Part shown: positions 1-6,731 of the stretch, piece after piece
Layout of the letters: the number at the start of each line of letters is the position of its first letter
Numbering within the stretch: the stretch's first letter is position 1
Assembly: GCA_030615145.1 (NCBI GenBank)
Contig: JAUWZT010000001.1
Span: 1-36,839 of the forward strand
Source of the DNA: Promethearchaeota archaeon
GTDB taxonomy: Archaea; Asgardarchaeota; Lokiarchaeia; Sigyniarchaeales; SOKP01
Length of the DNA stretch: 36,839 bases
Direction of reading: 5' to 3'
The notes under the pieces: model-generated
The model's database searches: none
Told to the model about the DNA's origin: nothing
What the model saw: the letters and a program-made list of their open reading frames with translations, nothing else
Position numbers and translations under genes: made by a program

Positions 1-947
1 TGGTAATTTATTATATTAAATAAATTATTATAATGAGCTTTAAAGAACGGATTTTGGTTAATATAAGTATTTCTATCAGAGGGTAATTGTGTAAAATTAC
101 TTAAAATTTCTAAATAATGTGATGATGGGTTAGTTACTATAACTGCTGAATTATTAATCATATCATCACTCGGTAAGTCTAAACCAAACATTTCATAAGT
201 CATATCTACATCATCTGTACCCTCAAAAGTTAAATCCAAAGAAGTACAGTTAAAAGAGCCTATATTTAAAACAGGTGATCCTGGTATTAAATTTGGTGCA
301 TTAACACTCCCATCCATAATAAAGGGTGTTGGAAAAAGAGTAGGGATATTTAAAGAATTCATGCCTAAAGCTGGAGATAAAGGCATTTGGATCCTTAGCA
401 TATCCAAATATCCATATTTAGAACCATAATCAGAATAAGAGTAAAAATCTTGAATCTTTCTAGTAGAGGATGATCGCCAACCATCACCAATAAATTCATC
501 ATAACATTCATATTTCCATAATTTATTTGTCATGCTATTGAAATCATAATAATCATAGACTCTGAATACTTCTACATCAGAAAACATCAGAGCTAGGAGC
601 AGAGATGCAAAATCATTCAAATCTAAGTCTTCTATATCAGCATCTAACAAATCCTGTAAATCATCTATAATTTCATCTAATTGGTCTTGGGTTAAATTAA
701 GATCAGAAAATAGATCTAAAAAATCAGACAAATTGTATGGGAAAGGAGGAAGTATTAACATTGCATCTTCATCTTCTGCTTTGTCCAATTCGTTGCTAGG
801 AAGGGGTCTTTGGGTCCCCCAGAGAAGGCTAAACAATAAGATTGAAAATGCAAATGAGGTAACCAATAAAACAGCTATAAGAATTATTTTAACTATTCGT
901 TTTTTATTAATGGTAGAAACTAATAAATCCTCACGAAATTCTGACAT
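1..947 (-). CDS. Membrane-anchored extracellular protein, transglutaminase/TgpA-like N-terminal part (partial at window edge)
   Basis: An open frame runs from an ATG at 947 to the left edge without a stop, giving 315 codons of a longer protein. Residues 1-16 are charged (MSEFREDLLV, then INKKR). Residues 17-43 form one hydrophobic membrane segment, so the rest is probably outside the cell. An acidic, Asp/Leu-rich stretch follows at about 53-115. The segment YECYDEFIGDGWRSSSTRK, near residue 147, resembles the Y-x-(G)-x-GW element that precedes the catalytic domain in TgpA-type transglutaminase-like membrane proteins. The catalytic Cys-His-Asp region would lie beyond the window, so the family call is an inference. 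It is transcribed leftward in the same direction as the next two genes but is separated from them by 186 bases, so it may have its own promoter. A surface structural protein is the main alternative. Confidence 0.75.
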   Translation of the reverse strand, partial: MSEFREDLLVSTINKKRIVKIILIAVLLVTSFAFSILLFSLLWGTQRPLPSNELDKAEDEDAMLILPPFPYNLSDFLDLFSDLNLTQDQLDEIIDDLQDLLDADIEDLDLNDFASLLLALMFSDVEVFRVYDYYDFNSMTNKLWKYECYDEFIGDGWRSSSTRKIQDFYSYSDYGSKYGYLDMLRIQMPLSPALGMNSLNIPTLFPTPFIMDGSVNAPNLIPGSPVLNIGSFNCTSLDLTFEGTDDVDMTYEMFGLDLPSDDMINNSAVIVTNPSSHYLEILSNFTQLPSDRNTYINQNPFFKAHYNNLFNIINY

Positions 948-1133
948 ACTTACTCTATTTTACCCTTAACTTTTCCATATTAAGTTTGCAATATTAATTA
1001 AAATAATGATATAAATAATTTTCCTAGTAATTCAAATTTATATGAAATATTGATTAATAAAACCAAATAAACGAAAATATTGAATGTAGATTGTGTTTAA
1101 ATTCACATAAAAAAGTTGAAAAATAAAAATAAT

Positions 1134-2039
1134 TTAAAATTCAAAACCACATTTGGTGCAGACAGATTTCTTTGCAAAAATAGGTTTAGGGATGTAACTT
1201 ATTATTTTTGATTTATCTTCAACCTCCTTAATTGCAAATCCAGTAGCTCCACAATTAGGGCAAATTCTCCTTCCTGATCCAAGTCCTGGGCTTATACTAG
1301 GAGTTGGTGTTGGGTCGGGGGTTGAAATTGGTGTAGAATCGGTTGAAAGTCCAAAAGAAGGGCTGCTACCATATGATGGAGTTTGTGAAGTAATCCCTTG
1401 AGCTAAACTTGATGGCATGACAGCTTTTGGTTCCTTCAATTCTTGAATTCTTCTTTCTTTATAAACGATTTCTTCTTGTAATTTGTTGATTTGGGCTTGT
1501 AATGGGCCAATTTGTTGTTGTAGGGTCATATTTTCTTGTTGAACTTGTTGAAGTTGATTTTGTAATTGGGGAATGTGAGCTTGTAGTTGAGCTTTCTCAT
1601 TATTTAACTGTGTGATTTGACTCTGAAAGCTTTCTATTGTTGTTTGAAGAGATTGAACTTGTCCAGTTAATTGTTTTACTTGACTATCTTTATCCAAAAA
1701 TTGTGCATTTAAATTAGCGTATTGAGCATTAACTTCATTTATCTGATTTTGTAGTTCATTGAGTGTTCTGTCTTTCTCTTGAACCTGAGTCATTATCATG
1801 TTATAATCTGCTTGTGAAGGACCACTAGGCATAGTTGTTTCCGGTTGATAAATGGGAGATTCAAGCGAGGGAGCAGGGGGAGAGGGTGGCGTTAGGGGTG
1901 CTATCGGTGGTGGGGTTATCGTTGGGGGAGGTACTGTTGGGGGAGGCATTGATGGAGGGGGCATAAATGGAGGCTGAACCGGAGGAGGGGCGCGTGGCTT
2001 ATATTCATCTTCGTCATCTCTTTCATTTTCTTCCGACAT
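1134..2039 (-). CDS. Polyproline / coiled-coil / zinc-ribbon protein
   Basis: The 301-residue protein has three clear zones. Residues 1-14 are acidic, and residues 15-65 are a proline-rich tract of repeated PPP-x-x units (for example PPFMPPPSMPPPTVPPP). Residues 75-205 are a Gln/Asn/Leu-rich heptad pattern expected to form a long coiled coil. After a Ser/Pro/Thr linker, the C-terminus is a zinc ribbon with CPNC near residue 260 and CTKC five residues before the end. No signal peptide or membrane segment is visible, so it is probably cytoplasmic. I do not recognise an orthologue. Coiled coil plus polyproline suggests a scaffold. Polyproline tracts are ligands of profilin, and Asgard archaea encode profilins, so a cytoskeletal link is possible but inferred. 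It lies 130 bases downstream of the HDAC-like gene on the same strand. Confidence 0.8.
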   Translation of the reverse strand: MSEENERDDEDEYKPRAPPPVQPPFMPPPSMPPPTVPPPTITPPPIAPLTPPSPPAPSLESPIYQPETTMPSGPSQADYNMIMTQVQEKDRTLNELQNQINEVNAQYANLNAQFLDKDSQVKQLTGQVQSLQTTIESFQSQITQLNNEKAQLQAHIPQLQNQLQQVQQENMTLQQQIGPLQAQINKLQEEIVYKERRIQELKEPKAVMPSSLAQGITSQTPSYGSSPSFGLSTDSTPISTPDPTPTPSISPGLGSGRRICPNCGATGFAIKEVEDKSKIISYIPKPIFAKKSVCTKCGFEF

Positions 2040-2169
2040 AATTATCTTCTCTTATTGTTTAAATATAAAAATTACTATAGTTTGTAACTTTAATAGTGGA
2101 TTTAGTTTAAAAATTTTAGTTTAAATTATAGCACAAAGGCGTATTATTTTTTGAAAGGAGCTTTAAAAA

Positions 2170-3258
2170 TTAAAAGCAATTCCAATAGGGATTTAAATGT
2201 TCTTTTAATTCGGGGATTATTTTGTTATTTACATAATTTAAAACTTCTTCACCAGATTTTCTAGGTTTTTCTTCAATTAAATTGTCATCATTATTATTAA
2301 GAACTTGCAAACAATTATATACCCCTTTTGCTTGTTTATCGATCTCGTATCCCCCTTCTAATGTTATTAAAATTCTTCCATTTGCATATTCTTCTGCCAT
2401 AGTCTTTAACCTTTTTAGATAAGTTGCGGGTCCTTGAATTGTCCATCCCATATTGGTTAATCTATCTGTCCAATGAGTGTCGAACCCAGCAGAAATCAAG
2501 ATAAATTCTGGTTTAAATTCTTGACATATAGGGTTTACTATTTCTTCGAAATATAACATTACAATATCTTCGGCAGCTCTTGGAGGCATAGGGTAATTTA
2601 TTATTTTTCCCTCCCCCTTCCCTGAACCTATCTCATCGATAAAACCGCTACCAGGATATAATGTTCTACCGTCTTGGTGAGAGTTAAATATTACGATATC
2701 TCCATTCTCAGATCCTTCATAGAAAATAGACGAAGTCCCATTTCCATGGTGACAATCCCAATCAATTATGGCAACTCTTTTAATATTTTTTTCTCTAAAT
2801 AGATACTCTGTAGCGACAGCGATGTTGTTGAATATACAAAACCCTGAACATTTATAGGCGTTTGAGTGATGTCCTGGAGGTCTAACTGCCGCGAATACAT
2901 TATTGACCTTCCCCTCTAAAATTTCATCAATTCCATTTAAATTACCTCCAACGCTATATAAAGAAGCGTCATAAGTCTTAGCAGATACTGCTGTATCCAT
3001 ATCAAGTTGTTGAATATGTCCAGTAACTTGAGCTATTTCACTAACTTCTTTAACTTCGTTAATTAAGCTCTCTTGATGGACATATTTAATTTGTTCGGTA
3101 GTAGCTTTTCTAGGTTGAATTAATTCGAAATTAGGATTTTCCAACACCTTTTTATCTTTTAAAAAATTCATAATACCAACAAGTCTTTCGTGGCTTTCAA
3201 CATGAACGCCAATTCGATGTTCTAAATAAATAGGATCATATACTATGCCTGTTTTCAT
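2170..3258 (-). CDS. Histone deacetylase-family (arginase-deacetylase fold) amidohydrolase
   Basis: This 362-residue protein has a complete HDAC/acetylpolyamine-amidohydrolase active site. The sequence shows RPPGHH with His130-His131, DWDCHHGNG with predicted zinc ligands Asp168 and His170, AGFDTH with the third ligand Asp260, and LEGGY with the transition-state Tyr304. Such enzymes hydrolyse N-acetyl groups from lysine side chains or polyamines in a Zn-dependent reaction. The RPPGHH and LEGGY signatures are closer to class II HDACs and bacterial/archaeal HDAC-like proteins than to class I. Residues after about 320 form a short C-terminal extension. The gene is divergent from the small GTPase gene, with a 136-base shared upstream region. 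The substrate (archaeal histone or other DNA-binding protein, or acetylpolyamine) cannot be read from sequence. Confidence 0.92.
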   Translation of the reverse strand: MKTGIVYDPIYLEHRIGVHVESHERLVGIMNFLKDKKVLENPNFELIQPRKATTEQIKYVHQESLINEVKEVSEIAQVTGHIQQLDMDTAVSAKTYDASLYSVGGNLNGIDEILEGKVNNVFAAVRPPGHHSNAYKCSGFCIFNNIAVATEYLFREKNIKRVAIIDWDCHHGNGTSSIFYEGSENGDIVIFNSHQDGRTLYPGSGFIDEIGSGKGEGKIINYPMPPRAAEDIVMLYFEEIVNPICQEFKPEFILISAGFDTHWTDRLTNMGWTIQGPATYLKRLKTMAEEYANGRILITLEGGYEIDKQAKGVYNCLQVLNNNDDNLIEEKPRKSGEEVLNYVNNKIIPELKEHLNPYWNCF

Positions 3259-3394
3259 TACTATCTCATCTCGAATATTTCAAAGAGTTATAATTACTTT
3301 TTAATTTAGGATTTAATAAATAAAGTATTTACTATTTTTTATTATATTAATTGCTAAAAAAATATAAAGATTTAATAGAAAGTTTTGAAAAAAT

Positions 3395-3907
3395 ATGTTA
3401 TATCGTATTAAAGTAATAATAATTGGAGAAGCCGGAGTCGGCAAGACGAGTTTAGTAAAAAAATTCGTCTCTGGTCACTTTACTAAAGATTATCGAGCAT
3501 CAATAGGTACGAACATGTTTATTAAAAAGTTAGATTTAAACTCAGATAAAAAAGTCTCAATTCAAATTTGGGATATAGCTGGCCAAGAAAAATGGATAAA
3601 TATGAGACATTTATATTATAGAGGGACTCACGGTGCTTTAATTGTTGGAGATCTCATGAGAAGAAATACTTTTGAACAAATAGTACAATTTTGGAGCCCA
3701 GATATGAAAAAATATTGTGCTGAGGTTCCAATAATTTTACTAGCTAATAAATCAGATCTTAATTCAGATATTTCTGAAAACGATGTAGAAATCGTAGGAA
3801 AAAGAATAAATGCTAAATCAATTTTTCATACATCAGCTAAGAATGGGAAAAATGTCGAGAAATCTTTTGAAATGATAGCTAAATATGTTCTAAAAATAAT
3901 AAAATAA
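3395..3907 (+). CDS. Rab/Ras-like small GTPase
   Basis: All GTPase boxes are present in 170 residues: P-loop GEAGVGKT (11-18), switch I threonine T39 in SIGTN, switch II WDIAGQE (59-65) with the catalytic Gln64, NKSD (118-121) for guanine specificity, and TSAK (146-149). The length and WDIAGQE are typical of the Ras superfamily Rab/Arf-like branch that is expanded in Asgard archaea. The protein ends in VLKIIK with no C-terminal cysteine, so it cannot be prenylated like eukaryotic Rabs. Membrane targeting, if any, would need a partner. It stands alone on the plus strand, divergent from the HDAC-like gene and convergent with the dehydrogenase gene 42 bases downstream. A U-rich stretch after the stop could end the transcript. 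No GEF, GAP or roadblock gene is visible nearby. Confidence 0.95.
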   Translation: MLYRIKVIIIGEAGVGKTSLVKKFVSGHFTKDYRASIGTNMFIKKLDLNSDKKVSIQIWDIAGQEKWINMRHLYYRGTHGALIVGDLMRRNTFEQIVQFWSPDMKKYCAEVPIILLANKSDLNSDISENDVEIVGKRINAKSIFHTSAKNGKNVEKSFEMIAKYVLKIIK

Positions 3908-3949
3908 CAGTGTTATTCTTAGTTACTTTTTAATTTTAAAATTTTGGTC

Positions 3950-4930
3950 TTATAATTTAATTGCTATTTTGATAAAATTTCTTTCGCCCGGTTCAAGGAA
4001 CTTTTCAAATGCTTGTTGTATATCTTGTATCGGTATTATGTATGATATAAGTTTTTCTGCATTTATCTTATTTTGAGCAAAAAATTTTAAAGACGCAAGT
4101 ATATCGTCTCGATCATGACCAAGAACTCCTTTCAAGCATACCTCTTTAGAGTTAATTAAAAAGATTGGGAAGGAAATACGCCCCTTATGTACACCTTCTA
4201 ATAATACAGTTCCTCCACGCTTTATTAAATCAATTGCCATAAGTAAAGATTGCTCGTTCCCTGCGCAGTCAAATATAAAAGAAGGTTTACCAAATTTTTT
4301 AATAAATTTATTAATTTTGATTATGGTGGGGGGCAACGATTCTGTTGCGCCCATTTCTTTAGCTTTTTCTCTTAAAAATTTTTGAGGTTCAATTACAACT
4401 ATATAATTGGGATCTCTTTCACTAATTAAATAATTTAAAAAGCAAAGACCTATATTTCCTCCGCCAATGATAATTATATTTTGATTTGAAGTGATTTTTG
4501 ATAATTTTGTTCCTCTTATTGCATTGGCAAAGGATTCTATCATTATTGCTTCTTTAATTGAAACAGATTTAGGAATATTGAATAGATATTTTTTAGGTAC
4601 TCGAATGAATTCTGTAAATCCACCGTCCTTAAAGATACCCATCCCATCTAACTGCCCTTGGCTAATATCTAATAAAACATTAATTCCACATACTTTATCA
4701 CCTATTTCAACATTTGTAATGTTACTTCCGATTTCGACAACCTCTCCTGCGAACTCATGGCCCATAATTAATGGCACTTGATACATTTTGATTTTAAAAT
4801 TTGTAACATCGCTTCCACATATTCCACAGTAATGTACTTTCACTATAACATCGTCTGGTCCAGGATTTGGTGTAGGATAATCTTCCTTGTAAGTAATTTT
4901 TTTAATATCTACAAAAACGGCAGCTTTCAT
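3950..4930 (-). CDS. Zinc-type medium-chain alcohol/polyol dehydrogenase without the structural-zinc loop
   Basis: This MDR-family oxidoreductase has 326 residues. The N-terminal GroES-like domain has CGICGSD with catalytic zinc ligand Cys38 and GHEFAGEVVEIG with His58-Glu59. MIESFANAIR, around residue 132, corresponds to the E-P-x-x-N-A segment of sorbitol/threonine dehydrogenases. The Rossmann NAD(P)-binding part is at GGGNIGLCF (about 155-163), with a possible cofactor-selecting acid in VVIEPQ. The usual lobe of four cysteines that binds structural zinc is missing. In its place, after KVCGIN, there is a short stretch without further cysteines, which makes the protein shorter than the usual 340-360 residues. 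It probably oxidises a secondary alcohol or polyol with NAD(P)+, but the substrate is unknown. It is divergent from the VIT-family transporter gene. Confidence 0.9.
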   Translation of the reverse strand: MKAAVFVDIKKITYKEDYPTPNPGPDDVIVKVHYCGICGSDVTNFKIKMYQVPLIMGHEFAGEVVEIGSNITNVEIGDKVCGINVLLDISQGQLDGMGIFKDGGFTEFIRVPKKYLFNIPKSVSIKEAIMIESFANAIRGTKLSKITSNQNIIIIGGGNIGLCFLNYLISERDPNYIVVIEPQKFLREKAKEMGATESLPPTIIKINKFIKKFGKPSFIFDCAGNEQSLLMAIDLIKRGGTVLLEGVHKGRISFPIFLINSKEVCLKGVLGHDRDDILASLKFFAQNKINAEKLISYIIPIQDIQQAFEKFLEPGERNFIKIAIKL

Positions 4931-5050
4931 TTTTCAATCTCTTCTCAAATAATGATTAATTGTTATGAATTCATAAATATAAGTTAGGTCCTTTAATATT
5001 AATATTACATTTTTTATTCTACAAATAATTAAATTTTTTAAATCATCATA

Positions 5051-5071
5051 AAGTTTTTTGTATGAAAACTT
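5051..5071. promoter_or_regulatory. 21-bp inverted repeat upstream of the VIT-family transporter
   Basis: The half-sites AAGTTTT (5051-5057) and AAAACTT (5065-5071) are perfect 7-bp arms around a 7-base spacer. The repeat ends 17 bases before the ATG of the metal-transporter gene, where an archaeal transcript start would be expected. It could be an operator for a metal-responsive repressor or a leader hairpin. AT-rich DNA gives such repeats by chance fairly often. Confidence 0.3.
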
Positions 5072-5088
5072 CCAATAATTGATTTATT

Positions 5089-5799
5089 ATGTCAAAAAGA
5101 AAGGAAGAACATATAACAGGCGGCGGTAAGATTCGCAGTGTAATTCTTGGTTTGAACGATGGACTCATTTCAATATTTACATTGTTAGTAGGGGTTGCTG
5201 CAGCAACTTTAATAAAAAGTGGGGATAATACTATTGTACTACTAACTGGAATTGCTGCAATGGTATCCGGAGCAGTAAGTATGGGGCTTGGTGAATATAT
5301 TTCATCAAAATCTGAATATAATTACGTTAAGAATGAAATTAGAAAAGAAAAAGCTGAAATTTTACTTTTTCCTGAAGAGGAGAAGGAAGAAATAAGAGAT
5401 ATCTTTAAAAAAATGGGGATAAAAGAAGAAATTTTAAATCCATGTGTAGAATTTGTTACAGCAAACGAGGAAAAATGGTTGGAGTTTTTAATAAAAAACG
5501 AATTGGGTTTAGAGGAACCTGGAATTCCGATTATAGGAGCGTTATTAACTTTTTTTTCTTTTATTGTTGGAGCCCTTATTCCTCAATTCCCTTATTTTCT
5601 AAATTTAGGGGTAATTTCACTTCTATTTTCTTCAATTTTGTCTCTTAGTTCTCTTTTCATCGTTGGAGGTTTAAAAACTAAAATTACTGGTGAATCAGCC
5701 ATAAAAGGAGGCTTAGAGATGGTTGTTATTGGAGTTGTAGCATTTACAGCATCTTTAGTTATTGGATTATGGTTAGAACAGCTAATTCCGTTATATTAG
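5089..5799 (+). CDS. VIT1/CCC1-family Fe2+/Mn2+ transporter
   Basis: This membrane protein has 236 residues. The N-terminus carries the family hallmark: GGGKIRSVILGLNDGLIS (about 11-28) runs into the first hydrophobic helix, and the second helix ends in GAVSMGLGEYISSKSE (about 61-76), where VIT-family helices carry conserved polar residues. A charged cytoplasmic segment rich in Glu and Lys (about 77-140) matches the metal-binding helical domain of the family. Three more hydrophobic helices follow at about 145-165, 170-195 and 208-230. Family members export or sequester Fe2+ or Mn2+ in exchange for protons. The gene converges on a rubrerythrin gene 36 bases away, which fits a joint role in iron and peroxide handling. 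Its own upstream region has an inverted repeat at 5051-5071. Confidence 0.9.
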   Translation: MSKRKEEHITGGGKIRSVILGLNDGLISIFTLLVGVAAATLIKSGDNTIVLLTGIAAMVSGAVSMGLGEYISSKSEYNYVKNEIRKEKAEILLFPEEEKEEIRDIFKKMGIKEEILNPCVEFVTANEEKWLEFLIKNELGLEEPGIPIIGALLTFFSFIVGALIPQFPYFLNLGVISLLFSSILSLSSLFIVGGLKTKITGESAIKGGLEMVVIGVVAFTASLVIGLWLEQLIPLY

Positions 5800-5805
5800 T
5801 TTTTA

Positions 5806-5823
5806 GGTTTCTTTCTAGAAACT
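5806..5823. terminator. Hairpin between convergent genes, possible bidirectional terminator
   Basis: GTTTCT (5807-5812) and AGAAAC (5817-5822) form a perfect 6-bp stem with a 4-base loop, extendable by a G-T pair. It sits in the 36-base gap between the VIT transporter and rubrerythrin stop codons, where both transcripts must end. Confidence 0.4.
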
Positions 5824-5835
5824 TCTATTACAAAA

Positions 5836-6411
5836 TTATGCTTTCATGAAAAACTTTTGATCGTGTTCACAATTAGAGCAAATTTTAGGTATTTTTTTTA
5901 ACTCGACATTTCCACAAATCCGGCAAACATATATGTCTATATCTTCAAAATGTTCTTCTTTATCAAGTTTTTTTAGAAATCTAATGTACAATTTGCTATG
6001 AACAATTTCAGCCATTCTTGCCAAATCAAACGAAAATTCTGCCAAATAAACATCATTTTTTTTAGCATTTTTCATAAATCCTTTATAAATTTTCTTGAAT
6101 TCAAATGTCTCTCCTGCGATTGCTTGGATTAAATTATTTCTGGTATTTCTAACTTGTTTTTTTAAAATTTTTTCTTCAATATTAACGATTGCATTTAAAT
6201 CGACAGATTTTTTCGTAATTTCTTCAATTGCTTTTAAATGGTTTTTTATATGAATCGATTCCGCAATAGAAATGGCTTTAAACAAGTGAGCTATCTCTGG
6301 AAAACCATCATTTAGTGCCTTTTCGGCAAATAGCTCATATTTTCTTTTAGCATTGCTTTCTCCTATTATAGCTTCTTTTAAATTTTCAATAACAACAGAG
6401 ATAAAAAACAC
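5836..6411 (-). CDS. rbr: Rubrerythrin
   Basis: This 191-residue protein has a ferritin-like diiron domain followed by a rubredoxin-like domain. Carboxylate/histidine ligand motifs are visible in order: IGESNAKRKY (first helix), SIAESIHIKNH (E-x-x-H), AGETFEF, and MAEIVHSKLY (E-x-x-H). The C-terminus has CRICG and CSNCEH, the two cysteine pairs that hold the rubredoxin-type iron. Rubrerythrins reduce hydrogen peroxide to water in anaerobes, with electrons arriving through the rubredoxin iron. The start codon is GTG at 6411. No other in-frame ATG lies upstream of the first ligand helix. An 18-bp all-AT palindrome (6418-6435) lies directly upstream but may be compositional. The gene is convergent with the Fe/Mn transporter. 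Confidence 0.92.
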   Translation of the reverse strand: MFFISVVIENLKEAIIGESNAKRKYELFAEKALNDGFPEIAHLFKAISIAESIHIKNHLKAIEEITKKSVDLNAIVNIEEKILKKQVRNTRNNLIQAIAGETFEFKKIYKGFMKNAKKNDVYLAEFSFDLARMAEIVHSKLYIRFLKKLDKEEHFEDIDIYVCRICGNVELKKIPKICSNCEHDQKFFMKA

Positions 6412-6492
6412 CTATTATTAATTTTTAAAAATTAAGTAAAAAGAAGTCATAACCCGATTATTAACTTATTTATTTTTTAATCTTTCACTAAA

Positions 6493-6690
6493 TTGTCAAT
6501 AGTCGTAAAGAGAGAAACAAGTTTATATTTATTTGTGCCAGGAACCGTGTTTCTTGATCTTTTTGAATTCCTGGATTCATTTGAAGGAAAGAAGTTATCT
6601 GTGAGCATTGGTATAAAAACTATGTCCTATTCAAGAGCTTTAGCATTACATATTCCAATTGTTTTTGTAAAAAAAAAAGTGTTGTTTTAA
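6493..6690 (+). pseudogene. Possible phosphoribosyltransferase fragment (doubtful)
   Basis: A 65-codon frame with a TTG start sits in the gap between rubrerythrin and mcm. Its last third, SIGIKTMSYSRALALHIPIVFVKKK, loosely follows the GIEARGF...ALALxLGIPFVxVRK pattern of adenine/hypoxanthine phosphoribosyltransferases. The substrate-binding Glu-Ala-Arg-Gly is degenerate, and the frame ends where the PRPP loop should still follow. A run of ten A residues just before the end (6669-6678) is a typical indel site. It may be a decayed remnant or a chance frame. No promoter or ribosome binding site supports expression. Confidence 0.2.
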
Positions 6691-6703
6691 ATTTTTTAAG
6701 ATT

Positions 6704-6721
6704 TAATTGTCTAAACAATTA
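6704..6721. terminator. Hairpin just after the mcm stop codon
   Basis: TAATTGT (6704-6710) and ACAATTA (6715-6721) form perfect 7-bp arms with a CTAA loop, 10 bases beyond the mcm stop on the minus strand. There is no long T-run after it on that strand, so a terminator role is only possible. Confidence 0.25.
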
Positions 6722-6731
6722 TAAAATTCTT

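Noticed and set aside
733..969. 78-codon plus-strand frame
   Set aside because: It lies opposite the continuous minus-strand membrane-protein frame (1-947), which has a clear membrane segment and sensible composition.
4491..4781. 96-codon plus-strand frame
   Set aside because: Antisense to the dehydrogenase gene, with no ribosome binding site or recognisable motif.
6418..6435. 18-bp all-AT palindrome before rubrerythrin
   Set aside because: It is made only of A and T runs, so it has little information. Kept as a note in the gene entry, not as a site.
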